Assembly: GCA_964019055.1 (NCBI GenBank)
Contig: OZ025220.1
Span: 8,485,647 to 8,549,646 of the forward strand
From: Anthopleura xanthogrammica
Taxonomy: Eukaryota > Cnidaria > Anthozoa > Actiniaria > Actiniidae
Direction: 5' to 3'
DNA length: 64,000 bases
The notes under the pieces are model-generated. The model saw only the letters and a list, made by a program, of their open reading frames with translations, ran no database searches and had not been told where the DNA came from. The position numbers and the translations under genes are program-made. The first letter of the stretch is position 1. Every line of letters begins with the position of its first letter. Shown here one piece after another: positions 10,800 to 20,903 of this stretch.

Positions 10800-11395
10800 A
10801 AAGGGGCACTTGGATGAAAATCGATGAAAATTGGAAATGACTTGAAACTTGGTTAAACTTATCTATATGGCCCTAATAGTAGCCAAGCAACATATTTTCC
10901 TCATATTCAAAAGGTGGCGGATAAAAATTATCAATCATTTTAGCATCTAAATTGTGAGTAAATGAAGTCATTTTTTAACCCAAAATTTCTCAACTGCAAA
11001 TGGCTCCTAAGCTAGAACTTTTGCCAATCTGTTTTTTTTTTAACCATAATTGAATCATATTATCCTCAAATATTTGAATTATTCGGACTTTCAAAAATTG
11101 GGGCATTTTAAACTCATCCAAGTGCTTCTTTAGGAGAAATATTTTATCTTGGTGATCGGTGTGGGCATAGAGAGCTGTTAAGTTGTGACGTATTTCCGGG
11201 TCCAACTTTTCATAAAAACCACTAAAATAAAGCGAAAAATATTCTCAATGATATAACCTCAACTTGAAATAGTTAGAACGTTGGACAACAAATCCTGTCA
11301 CAAAGAAAATGTTGCAAAATCTTTATAAAACTGCTTTTCGTTTTGGACCCAGAAGTCGTTTTTTCATTCGAGTGATGTCACACAGCTCTCATACT
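10800..11395. repeat. Dispersed repeat (CACTAAAATAAAGCG type)
   Basis: The block at 11205-11385 (ACCACTAAAATAAAGCGAAA, then CTGCTTTTCGTTTTGGACCC) is closely matched at 33595-33785. It is matched in reverse at about 32760-32990. The neighbouring 11140-11205 block (GACGTATTTCCGGGTCCAA) is matched at about 32940-32990. It looks like an interspersed non-coding element with decayed ends. The region 11400-12080 contains nothing I can name. Confidence 0.65.
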
Positions 11396-12084
11396 GTGTT
11401 GTGACTGATTTTAGAAGTAGGGAATCAAGGATGGTGTGACGATGGATAGTCAATCGTCTCGGAACACCACTGTCTTTTTTTGTCCTCTGATATAAACATG
11501 GTTTTTTACTAAGCGTTTATAAATAAGTATATATGGCCAAGAAAAACGTTGTAGTTAACCCAAAGTAATTACCTATCATAAAAGAACCTCGCTTAGCAAC
11601 TACCACAGAATTCAAGCACATCCATCAATCATTCCAGCTTCTAGAGTATTTTACTATCTTTCAAGAATACTAAATAGTATCCTAAACGACTTGGTTATCA
11701 GCTGTTTTGATCTTCAATTCCTCTTCCTAACTTGCTGGTCGTGGTTAATTATGAAGATGATTAGCATGAAAAGTGTATAAAGCTTATTTGTGTGGCCCTA
11801 AGTATTCTCTTTCGAAATTTTAAGGCGAGGTACGAAGAAGAAAAGGTTGGAGTTGATTACGGTAAGGCAAGATAAGCAGCATTATATTGGCAGGTTGTTT
11901 ATAAACTTGTTCTTTGTCGATTTTTCGGCTTCAAAAGCAACAGAAAGCTCACTGAATTTGCTTGAATGCCCGGCATGAATATTAAGCAATATCTTCAAAA
12001 TCGATTCTTGATTTTATATTTTACATAAGTTGATCTGTTTGAAAAAGTGGCTATTTTTACGAATACTACACGTTGTAGTAAAAT

Positions 12085-12650
12085 ATCGGGAGCTTTTTTA
12101 GAAGCTAAGAACAGACCAAACCAACACGTTTATCTATTGTAGCCAAAACATCTCTTTTTGTAGAAATACAGAATACTTTTCTTTATTTTATATAGAGAAA
12201 TTTCAGAATTGCAGCTAAAGTCATGATCATATAGCGGAAAAATATAAAAAGAGTCTTTTAGAAGCCAAAACAAGGCTAAACCAACATGTTTTACCTATTG
12301 TAGCCAATACATCTCTCTTTATAGAAATACAGAATACTTTTTTTACTTTGCATAGTGTATTGCAGCTCGAGTCATCGCGGTAAATTATAACGAGAGTCTT
12401 TTGGGAAGTACGGGTGGCTTAGTGAGAGTGCTCGCCTCTCACCAAGGCGACCCGAGTTCGAGTCCCGCCGGGCTCGGTGTTGTATGTGAGTAGAGTTTCT
12501 AGTTGGTTCTCTCCTGTGCTTCAAGGGCACAGGTTTGTTAGCCACTGGCTACTTAGTGCTACCCTCGTTAAAACAAAGAGTGTTTTAGAAGCCGCAAAGC
12601 TAAACCAACATGTTTTACCTATTTTAGCTACCCAACTCATATCTCTCATT
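12085..12650. repeat. Diverged tandem repeat interrupted by a SINE
   Basis: Three related segments at about 12085-12210, 12240-12370 and 12575-12660 share TTTTAGAAGCCAAA, ACCAACATGTTTTACCTATT and TAGAAATACAGAATACTTTT. The second and third are separated by the SINE at 12411-12572, which therefore inserted after the repeat formed. Confidence 0.7.
12411..12572 (+). mobile_element. tRNA-derived SINE
   Basis: An A-box-like TGGCTTAGTGAG and a B-box-like GAGTTCGAGTCCC lie at tRNA spacing. Between them is a perfect anticodon-type arm, CGCCT-CTCACCA-AGGCG. The T arm does not pair, so this is not a working tRNA gene. The body continues GTGAGTAGAGTTTCTAGTTG, GTTCTCTCCTGTGC and a terminal GTGCTACCCTCGTTAAAAC. 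The same end is seen at 48095-48115. Confidence 0.75.
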
Positions 12651-12900
12651 TGTATTTCAAGAGTAATGTGTCGTATTGTATTTAATACTGTTCAGTGAGA
12701 CAGTACTAACTTTTTAGGGACCTTTTCTCGATTCGAAATTGAAGGCAAATTAAAATGACTCAGTTTGAACCGAAAAAATATTGTTCTAGAAATTGTTTTT
12801 AATTCTTTAAGGGTTTCCCAAAAATGGAAATGTATTGTTTCTTACGTAAGCAAGCAGTTGAACTTTTTTTTCCCTTTATTTTTTTAAGGCTCTAACATTA

Positions 12901-13425
12901 TTTCTTCCTTCCTTCCTTCCTTCCTTCTTTCCTTTTCCTCCGTCTTTCCTTTCTTCCTTCGTTTCTACCTTTTATTATTCGCCCTTTTTCCTTTCTGTCT
13001 GACTGTGTTTCTTCTTTGTTTTCTTTTTTTCTTTTCACGTAGTTGCTTCCTTTTGTTCTTCCTCACTTTCGTCTTCCTTATATCTCTCTTTTTTAATTTA
13101 TTTCTCCCTTTCTCTCTTTCTTTGTTTTGTTTTTTATTCCTTGTTTTTCTTCTTCTTTCTTTTCTTCTTTTTTCCTTCCTTCTTTCTATTTTTCCTTCCT
13201 TCTTCCTTTCTTTCTTTTCTTCTTTCTTTCTTTCTTTCTTTCTTTTTCTTTCTCTCTTTCTTTGTTCTTTATTCCTTGTTTTTCTTCTTCTTTCTTTCTT
13301 TCTTTCTTTCTTTTTCTTTCTCTCTTTCTTTGTTTTGTTTTTTATTCCTTGTTTCTCTTCTTCTTTCTTTCTTCATTTCTTTATATCCTTTTTTATTCTT
13401 CTCTCCTCTTTCCATACATCTTTTG
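12901..13425. repeat. Polypyrimidine (TTCC/TTTC/TTCTT) tract
   Basis: About 500 bases of almost pure pyrimidine with imperfect TTCC, TTTCT and TTCTT motifs, plus a duplicated block at about 13105-13175 and 13240-13360. Long Phe/Leu/Ser frames in all three plus frames are artefacts. The stretch 13430-14000 holds a short GGCGCTTATTCGAG tandem motif near 13830-13880 and no other gene. Confidence 0.9.
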
Positions 13426-14038
13426 TCTTCCTGTTTATAACCATATTGTGTCTTTTGTTCGGACAAGGCTCGAGGCTATACAAGTATTTATAGCCGGCTG
13501 TTACTAAAAATGGCTAAAAAAATTGAACGAAGCCATTAATTGTTCATATTAGCTCGACATTTACGACAGGTTAAAAAGACCACATCAATGTGCTGGCAAA
13601 GACAATATCGAAAGAGGAAAAAATAAATAAATAAAAAGAGAGAAAAGTTATACTCTAAAAAAGTCAATTTTCGCATGCTTCATGACACCTCAGTTTTACT
13701 GTGATACATTTCTACGTAAATATTTAATTTCAGATCAGCTGGATGTGCATGTTGAAAAACAAATCCCAAATCATTACGTAATGAACAAATTAAACAATTC
13801 AAAACATACTTATTAAATTTTCCGCGCCTCAAATGCGGCGCTTATTCGAGGGCGGCGCTTATTCGAGAGCAGCAATTATTTGAGTAGATACAGTAATTTA
13901 AAATAGTGAAAAAATATTTTATTTCTTAAATTAGATATTCTGTACAGTTTTGCACTACAACCCCTCGATTGTAACGCAAATTTTATAACTTTTTCATTTC
14001 AGGTTTACTGCCTCTTTAATTGAAGTAACCATATCAAC

Positions 14039-15323
14039 ATGTTGCATTGGATTTTCTTATTTCTGGCGCTTGTGGGATTGAACCATCCTGGAACTGAGGG
14101 AAAACCCGCATGGTAAGTAACACTAAGGACAAAATGTATCATTTGGTATCCTAAAATATAGCTGGGTTTCAATCAGCTGATAAAAGTCTTTGAATCTTAT
14201 TATCTGCTCCAAATGGTGGTCAAACACTGACCAACATGTGCTGTCAGCCAGAAAGAATTCTATTGAAAACTTGTGATTCAGCTGATGAACATTCCGCGCG
14301 ATGCAGTTCGCTATAAGCTGACAAAAAAAAAGAGAAAGAATTGCCATATTTCACTATGACGTCACAGCTTGTTTACATGGACAAGAATAATAGAAATTTA
14401 GGTTAAATTTTTTTTCGTTTGGGATATTTAGTGTAATGTTTAGCTGCTCTCACTTTTTTTTATGATGATTTAATGATCCTTAGCGTTAAAACAATAGATT
14501 GTTTTGATGTGACATCATAATGAAATAGGGCAGTTAAACCGAGACCAAATAGTTTGTTCAAGTCATCCCACATGGCGGCTACAACAACACATGTATAATG
14601 TACTGAAGTGTCTGATCATTATTATTCTTAAATAGGGCCTCATTGAAGCGCAACATCAGACAACTGGGTGGACAGAATACAATCCTGCCTTTCAAAAAAG
14701 AATCGGCAAGGCCTCAACCCTTAGAAAAGCCATTCATTACTTTTAAAAGAGATTCAGCACCAGGCCCTTCAGAAGAGCCATTTATTCCTTTCAAGAGAGA
14801 CTCGACACCAGAACCCACAGTAGAGCCATTCATTCCTTTCAAGAGGAACTCAGCACCAGGCCCCTCAGAAGAGCCTTTCATTCCTTTCAAGAGAGACTCG
14901 ACACCAGAACCCACAGTAGAGCCATTCATTCCTTTCAAGAGGAACTCAGCACCAGGCCCCTCAGAAGAGCCTTTCATTCCTTTCAAGAGGAACTCAGCAC
15001 CAGGCCCTTCAGAAGAGCCTTTCATTCCTTTCAAGAGAGACTCGACACCAGAACCCACAGTAGAGCCATTCATTCCTTTCAAGAGGAACTCAGCACCAGG
15101 CCCCTCAGAAGAGCCTTTCATTCCTTTTAAAAGAGACTCGGCACCAGGCCCTTCAGAAGAGCCATTCATTCCTTTCAAGAGAGACTCGACACCAGAACCC
15201 ACAGTAGAGCCATTCATTCCTTTCAAGAGGAACTCAGCTCCAGGCCCCTCAGAAGAGCCATTTATTCCTTTTAAAAGAGAAGGTCCCATAATTCCTTTCA
15301 AGAAAAGTCAGAGAAGCCAATAA
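14039..15323 (+). CDS. Secreted repeat precursor, putative neuropeptide/peptide-hormone prepropeptide
   Basis: Two exons join in frame. Exon 1 (14039-14112) begins at the first ATG after a TTTCATTTCAG acceptor at 14002. It encodes a signal peptide (MLHWIFLFLALVGL) and ends TG/GTAAGT. Exon 2 (14636-15323) starts after AAATAG, completes the split Trp codon and runs to TAA, giving 253 residues. The mature part has a lead block ending LPFKK, a degenerate unit ending PFITFKR, then eleven 16-residue units of two types. Seven are [DN]SAPGPSEEPFIPFKR and four are DSTPEPTVEPFIPFKR. A final EGPIIPFKK is followed by SQRSQ. Every unit ends in the dibasic pair KR or KK expected for prohormone convertases. 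No Gly precedes the pair, so the peptides would carry a free Phe C terminus. There is no cysteine in the mature region. I do not recognise the peptide family. A structural or adhesive repeat protein is the alternative. An antisense frame is a shadow. Confidence 0.75.
14165..14300. repeat. Dispersed CAGCTGAT-type repeat, copy B
   Basis: This copy of the 6245-6390 repeat lies inside the single intron of the repeat-precursor gene. It shares TAAAAGTCTTTGAATCT and GAAAGAATTCTATTGAAAAC. The minus-strand open frame across it is not a gene. Confidence 0.7.
14751..15278 (+). repeat. Coding 48-bp tandem repeat, eleven units
   Basis: Exactly 528 bases, eleven units of 48 bases, alternating between two unit types. 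The order is A, B, A, B, A, A, B, A, A, B, A, where A encodes SAPGPSEE and B encodes STPEPTVE. Unit length never changes, so the reading frame and dibasic sites are preserved. Near identity between units indicates recent duplication or gene conversion. Confidence 0.95.
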
Positions 15324-15516
15324 GACTACAGAAACAAAGAAAGTTATTTAGAAAAAAGATATGTTTTTGCAATAAGCTCGGTAAACTTAATTTCATAACT
15401 GTAAAGCCAAAGGTGTAACTTTGAAAATCATTTAATCAAAAGAAATATAAAGGTATACAAAGTCTATAATTCTATATTTATCTGAGAATTGAGGTACAGT
15501 AAATTTATTGTCTACT

Positions 15517-15522
15517 AATAAA
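15517..15522 (+). terminator. Candidate polyadenylation signal AATAAA
   Basis: AATAAA lies about 195 bases after the stop codon of the repeat precursor, in an AT-rich 3' flank. It is the first canonical hexamer downstream. Confidence 0.5.
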
Positions 15523-15609
15523 GGGTTATTATCCATTAATTAATTTATGAATTTATTTATTTATTTATTTATCAAATTATATAAATTCTGCAAAATCAAC
15601 TATATACTA

Positions 15610-15754
15610 GTTATACAATGGTTTCGAGTGGCATACCGTGGAATATCCCACGAGTCACTTGTATTTTCTAGTATAAAAGGCTCGTGTGTATACAAAGAAA
15701 ATACAAGTGACGAGTGGGATATCCACGGTATGCCTCGAGAAACCATTGTATAAC
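15610..15754. mobile_element. Foldback element
   Basis: GTTATACAATGGTTTCGAGT at the left is inverted at the right end (CTCGAGAAACCATTGTATAAC). The arms are about 60 bases with a short loop near 15672-15692. Confidence 0.8.
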
Positions 15755-15760
15755 CATTTT

Positions 15761-15892
15761 ATCCCACACCATAGAAAATACAAATACGTAGATTCAACGC
15801 GCAATGCATGATGGGAAGGAAGAGTGAAATACCGAAGAATATACAACAGCTTTCCTGCTTTCTGATTGGCTGTATTTTCTATGGTGTGGGAT
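15761..15892. mobile_element. TIR element, ATCCCACACCATAG termini
   Basis: The left end ATCCCACACCATAGAAAATA is perfectly inverted at the right end (TATTTTCTATGGTGTGGGAT). It abuts the preceding foldback element, so the two may be halves of one nested insertion. Confidence 0.75.
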
Positions 15893-16120
15893 AAATCAAT
15901 ATATCGATATATCAAATTTGCATATTCTATCATTTTTAAAATGCTGTTTTTCTCGCTGGAATGTCAAACAAAATACTAAGGAACACTAACTCTGCACTAA
16001 AGTATAATATTCTTTCGAAAAATAAATATTAGCCCTTATTAAGGCGATTTTCTTTTAGAAATTACCCATAATGCACCCGATATATTGATATATTTAATTA
16101 TACTTCACAAACTCCGGTCG

Positions 16121-16303
16121 AAATATATTTATGGTATAGCTTTATATTACTCAGTGCAAACCACACTTTAACGCCTAAAGTTAAAAAACATTATGAAAAA
16201 TGAATAGGCGGGAAATCAGCCCGCCAATACCCTTGGGAATGTATCCCATAATACCTCCCCTATATAAGCCCTGTGCCGCACTGTCTCGACGGCTTTATTT
16301 TCA
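16121..16303 (+). repeat. DIRS left inverted terminal repeat
   Basis: 183 bases running from AAATATATTTATGGTATAGC to GACGGCTTTATTTTCA, inverted and nearly identical to 20721-20903. Confidence 0.92.
16259..16266 (+). promoter_or_regulatory. Candidate TATA box of the DIRS element
   Basis: CTATATAAG lies inside the left terminal repeat, about 185 bases before the gag-like ATG. The same sequence is present in opposite orientation in the right repeat, which would allow antisense transcription too. Confidence 0.4.
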
Positions 16304-16327
16304 GTGCTCTTGCAAAGAAGCCACACG

Positions 16328-16424
16328 GTAAGTACAAATATATTCTTGTGATTACTAACCCCCTTTTTTACATATCAATCGTAGCCCTTGTTAGTATATA
16401 TTTTTATTTTCACCTAGCTTACAG
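16328..16424 (+). other. Possible spliceosomal intron in the DIRS leader
   Basis: A CACACG/GTAAGT donor and a TAGCTTACAG/G acceptor bracket 97 bases, with TTACTAAC (branch-site-like) inside. They sit between the terminal repeat and the gag-like start codon. Splicing would shorten the 5' leader. Introns have been reported in DIRS1-like elements, but transcription of this one is unproven. Confidence 0.4.
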
Positions 16425-16446
16425 GGTTATTGGTTTAATACCTACA

Positions 16447-17616
16447 ATGGGGCGTTCCAGTTCTAAGAAGCGAAAATCTCGCTCACGATCTCCTTCGCGG
16501 TCGCCCAGCAAGCGACATAGATCGGGTTCAAAATCCCCCGAAACAAGAAAAGAACCCTCTCATGAAAAGAACTCTAGTAACCGAGACAAAGAAAAAACAG
16601 CTACAGACCCACTGAGCTAAATTCTGGCTAAACTAGAGACTATGGAAGGTAGAATAAAATCTCTAGAGAGCTCTCGCGAAGAGGTCAACAATGTTTACAT
16701 TTCAGACGCTATGTCAGTTTACGCGGGAGAGGAAGATGATTTCCCCGAAGAGGTTTCAGAGAGCAATTCGCTTACTCCATCAGGCAATTGGCCTACAGAA
16801 ACGGGCAGTTCGCCCACTAACACGGACAATTCGTCCAAAACCACGGGCAATTCGCCCAAGATACTAGACACAGACCGAAAGGAAGTGTCCACTGATTCCG
16901 ATGAGAATAATTTCTTTGACCCGGAATCGACCGAATCCAGTTGGAAACCTTCGAAAGAACTGACCGCATTCATTCAGAAAAACTTTAATAAAAAGTTAAC
17001 AGCCCCTCAATTCCAAGAAATTTACAATTCATTCTCACCACCCGAGGTGCAAGAATGTTATACACCAAAGCTCGATAGGGATCTACTGAAACAAATCCCA
17101 AAGACATTGGCGCGTAAAGCAACTGAGCTCAATGATAAGGACCTAGCATTAGCACAACGCTCACTGCTAGCAACCACTGGCCCGTTATGTAGCCTTCATG
17201 ATATGCTAGAAAACAAAGACAAGATAGATTCAGCTGAAATTCTCGGCATTGTACAGAAGACTTTATGCCTTGTCGGCTCAGCATCACACATGTTGACAGT
17301 CACTCGTCGGGCTAAGATCCTTCGGGCGATAAACCCAGCTAAAGCAGGTTTAGCTGATAAACCGTTCCCAAACGCGGGTAAAAATTTGTTTGGCCCTGAT
17401 TTGGCATACATTGCCTCTAAGGAAGTAGATGTATCAAAGAGCCTGGCGAAAGATTTCAAAAGACCCGGTCCTCCAGCCAGATTCAATAGAAATCAAACAA
17501 ACAATGAATATTCAAACACTAGATATGGCAATCGCTACAACAATAACAGGCCAAATTTTTTGTCAACAAAGTACCAATCAAACCGTGGCTGGGGCCGGGG
17601 CTATTTTCGCCCCTAA
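16447..17616 (+). pseudogene. DIRS gag-like ORF1 with an in-frame stop
   Basis: The frame starts at ATG 16447 (MGRSSSKKRKSRSRS, an Arg/Ser-rich basic N terminus). It is interrupted by TAA at 16618-16620 and continues in the same frame to 17616. After the stop come a coiled-coil-like segment (KLETMEGRIKSLESSREEV), an acidic Ser/Thr-rich region and a conserved-looking helical domain. The tail is Asn/Arg/Gly-rich and basic (ending RGWGRGYFRP), probably for RNA binding. No CCHC zinc knuckle is visible. The single stop is the only lesion seen, so the element may have been active fairly recently, or the second ATG at 16642 may be used. Confidence 0.8.
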
Positions 17617-19605
17617 AGGAAACCCTTCCTCAGGCTGCCAGGCTAAAGTATTTTATACACGTTTGGGAGAATTTAACAAAGGACCAGTTGGTTTTAAACA
17701 TCGTAAAGGGCCTAGAAATCCCGTTCCTAGAGCGCCCAACTCAAACGAAACCGATGTTCACTCAACCGGAACCTCAAAACAAGTTGTTATTTGTTCAAGA
17801 AATTCAGGATCTCCTAAGGAAAGGAGCAATCCGAAACGTTGCGTTCTCTTCTCAGAGCTTTTACAGCCGAATGTTCCTAGTTCCGAAGAAAGGGGGCTCA
17901 TATCGGCCCGTAGTAGACTTAAGTCATTTAAACGCGTATATCTACAACGAACACTTCCAAATGGAAGGCCTACATCTGTTAAAATCAGTTCTACGAAAAG
18001 GGGACTTTATGACAAAAATCAATCCATCCAAATTATCAGAAGTTCCTCAGTTTTATCATGGAAAATCAAGCCTTCCAGTTTTGTTCCCTACCGTTCGGGC
18101 TAAATATAGCTCCAAGAATTTTCACAAAACTAATGAAACCAGTTATAGCATTCCTAAGATGCCAAGGCACGCGAATGATCGTGTATCTAGACGATATACT
18201 GTTAGCGGCCCAAACCAGGGAGGAATCCAAGTATCGAACATCCCAAACAATAAATCTGTTGGAGTCTCTAGGCTTCATAGTAAATTACGAAAAGTCTCAG
18301 CTGATACCAGGCCAACGTCTGGAATTCCTGGGGTTTATCATAGATTCAGAAAACATGACCATAAGTCTGCCCCGAAACAAACAAAAGAAAATCCGAGATT
18401 TATGCAAAAAAGCGAGACAGAACACCGAAATAACAGTTCGCAGCATCGCCCAAATTTTAGGGGTACTAGAAGCCACTCGCCCAGCCTTACGAGCAGCTCC
18501 TCTTCATTTTCGTTAGCTCCAACAACTACAAGTATCGGCACTTCGCCAGTCGAAGTCGTACACCAATTTAATAACGCTGACAGAACATGCAAAACGAGAT
18601 CTAGACTGGTGGGTACAAAATATATACACAGTCCCAGAGGGACCCATCAACCCACCAGAGCCAACAACAATAATTTACACAGATGCCTCCAAGGCAGGTT
18701 GGGGAGCCACAAACAACAAATGGTCAACGGGCGGTTCGTGGTCCGCAGAAGAAGCCAAATTGCACATAAACGTACTAGAATTGCGAGCAGCAATCCTAGG
18801 TCTCAAAACATTCTTAAAAGATCAACATTCAATTGTGGTTCGTCTGTACCTAGACAACACTACTGCAGTTGCGTACATAAACCACTTAGGAGGAACTCGC
18901 TCCCAAGCTCTATTAAAGGAGGCTCTAAAACTATGGGAGTGGTGCTCACGGCACGAAATCTTCCCCATGGCTCAGCATTTACCAGGAAAAGAAAACATCC
19001 TGGCGGACGCAGAGTCAAGGAAGTCCGAAGACACCAGCGACTGGCAATTAAACCCTTTGATAGTCCGCCCTTTCCTGAAAGACAGACAGGTAGATCTCTT
19101 CGCCTCACGGCTAACAACACAACTGCCAGTATATGCGAGTTGGAGGCCAGACCCCATGGCAAAATACACAGACGCCTTTACAATGAACTGGGGAGAAATA
19201 AAAGGATATGCATTTCCCCCATTCAATCTCGTATCTCGAGTGCTGCAGAAAGTACTGCAGGATCAGGCAGAGATAGTTCTAGTAACACCGGTTTGGAAAA
19301 CACAACCTTGGTGGCCCATTCTCCTAGAAATGCCGATTCAGCAGCCAGTCCTTCTAGGGAACGACAAAACACTTTTGATCAACCCGAGAGACCCATCGAG
19401 GTCGCACCCACTGTTCCCCAGGCTTCATCTAGCCGTCTGGTTAATATCAAGCAACGTTACGAAGCAGAGGGACTTTCAGAAGACGTTGCCAATCTTCTTG
19501 CAGCATCCACTAAGTCAAGCACCCAAAAATGCTATCAATCAGCATGGAACACTTGGAGAAGCTGGTGCATTCAGAGACAGATTAATCCACTTTGTGCACC
19601 TCTAA
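17600..19605 (+). pseudogene. DIRS reverse transcriptase / RNase H / methyltransferase-like ORF, broken
   Basis: The N-terminal reverse transcriptase part is in one frame up to about 18016 (fingers: SYRPVVDLSHLN). It continues in the next frame from about 18017 (FCSLPFGLNIAPRIF, then the YLDD catalytic box). At the frame change a short segment that should hold the motif A aspartate is missing, so polymerase activity is lost. A TAG at 18514-18516 interrupts the frame. RNase H follows (IYTDASKAGWGA, LELRAAILGL, LYLDNTTAVAYI). After it comes the Dam-methyltransferase-like region typical of DIRS1 elements (VDLFASRL, SWRPDPMAKYTDAF, YAFPPFNL). The 3' end overlaps the recombinase frame. Confidence 0.85.
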
Positions 19606-20430
19606 AGAGCATCCTCTCTTTCCTAACAGTTCAATTCCATGCAGGAAAGCAATATCGTACAATCAATGTACTACGCTCAGCTATCTCATCAGTACACCCA
19701 CGTATAGATGGTCACCCAGTGGGACAACACCCCTATGTGTGTCAATTAGTTAGAGGTATTGCGGTCAAACGCCCACCTCAACCACGCTACTCTGCGACCT
19801 GGGATGTAAGTAAAGTTACATCACTAATTCATTCGTTGGGTTCTAACGCAAAGCTGAACCTGAAGTCATTGACTCTCAAGCTTACCATGCTTTTGGCTCT
19901 AGTAGCACCGGAAAGGGTGTCCACGCTAGCACGACTAGATTTACGTTTCGTACATTTGCGTCCAGAGGGATTTACTTTCACCTTGACAACCCCAAGGAAA
20001 AGAGGAAAACCAACTGTTGCCGGGAAAGTTAATATCGCTAAGTACACAGGCAACAAACGCCTTTGTCCTCTAGAGTGTTTTGACCACATATCTTAAGGCA
20101 ACACGAGAAATCCGTCAGGCATCGTCCGCCCCCCAACTGCCAGACCTTCTCCTCCGCTCCTTTAAAAAGCCCCATAAGTCAGTGGGCCCAGCCACGATAT
20201 CACGTTGGCTACGTGAAGTCATCAAGATGAGCGGTATTGACAGCTCAATCTTTAAAGGACACTCAACTCGAGGTGCCTCCACGTCTTCGGCTGCTTCAGG
20301 TGGAATAAATACAGCATCAATAATGGAAATGGCAGATTGGTCTACACCATCCACATTCAGATCATTTTATTACAAACCAGTTATTAACACTGAATATGCT
20401 TCGGCAGTCTTATCAACCAGTGATAATTAG
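19351..20430 (+). pseudogene. DIRS tyrosine recombinase, frameshifted near the C terminus
   Basis: The SAM-like N-terminal domain (STQKCYQSAWNTWRSWC) and the catalytic domain up to PLECFDHIS lie in one frame ending at 20096. The remainder, from about TTYLKATREIRQ to the stop at 20430, is in the next frame. This implies a one-base change near 20084. Catalytic landmarks are the Arg in APERVSTLARL, the HxxR box in GHSTRGAST, and the Trp and Tyr in MADWSTPSTFRSFYY. In the family this enzyme inserts the circular DNA intermediate. This copy is broken by the frameshift. Confidence 0.85.
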
Positions 20431-20460
20431 GAACAAGCAAAAACAATGCGTTGAACTCTA

Positions 20461-20575
20461 CCATAAATATATTTCGACCGGAGTTTGTGAAGTATAATAG
20501 AAATTATACAAGGGCCGCGAAGCGGCCCGCTCGCATAATTAGGATTATACGAGCAAACGTAGGGAGAAATATACA
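20461..20575 (+). repeat. DIRS internal complementary region
   Basis: 20461-20494 is the reverse complement of 16101-16134 (CCATAAATATATTTCGACCG). 20500-20575 is the reverse complement of the right outer end at about 20893-20971, including GCCGCGAAGCGGC. The junction at about 20495-20505 would represent the joined element ends. Confidence 0.9.
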
Positions 20576-20720
20576 TATACTCCCACCCTACCCTCCCTAC
20601 GTTTGTTCTCACTGTAAGGTGATATATTGATATGTTGTTGTTTGCTAATAAACAAAAAGACATAAACCACTCCGATTCTGGAGCTGTTTTTTCCTTGACA
20701 CCTGAACACGCAATTCGCCT

Positions 20721-20903
20721 TGAAAATAAAGCCGTCGAGACAGTGCGGCACAGGGCTTATATAGGGGAGGTATTATGGGATACATTCCCAAGGGTATTGG
20801 CGGGCTGATTTCCCGCCTATTCATTTTTCATAATGTTTTTTAACTTTAGGCGTTAAAGTGTGGTTTGCACTGAGTAATATAAAGCTATACCATAAATATA
20901 TTT
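20721..20903 (-). repeat. DIRS right inverted terminal repeat
   Basis: Reverse complement of the left terminal repeat at 16121-16303 over its full 183 bases. It is followed by about 70 bases unique to the right end (AAACGTAGGGAGAAA in complement) that are copied in the internal complementary region. Confidence 0.92.

Noticed and set aside
12411..12474. Apparent tRNA gene with CAC anticodon arm
   Set aside because: The anticodon arm pairs, but the T arm and acceptor stem do not, and the sequence continues into a SINE body.
13005..13507. Phe/Leu/Ser-rich frames resembling membrane proteins
   Set aside because: All three frames are open because the DNA is a pyrimidine-rich tract without stops; no splice or start context.
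14714..15301. Long antisense open frame (195 codons) across the repeat precursor
   Set aside because: It mirrors the 48-bp coding repeat, lacks a signal sequence and splice support, and the sense frame has a complete prepropeptide structure.
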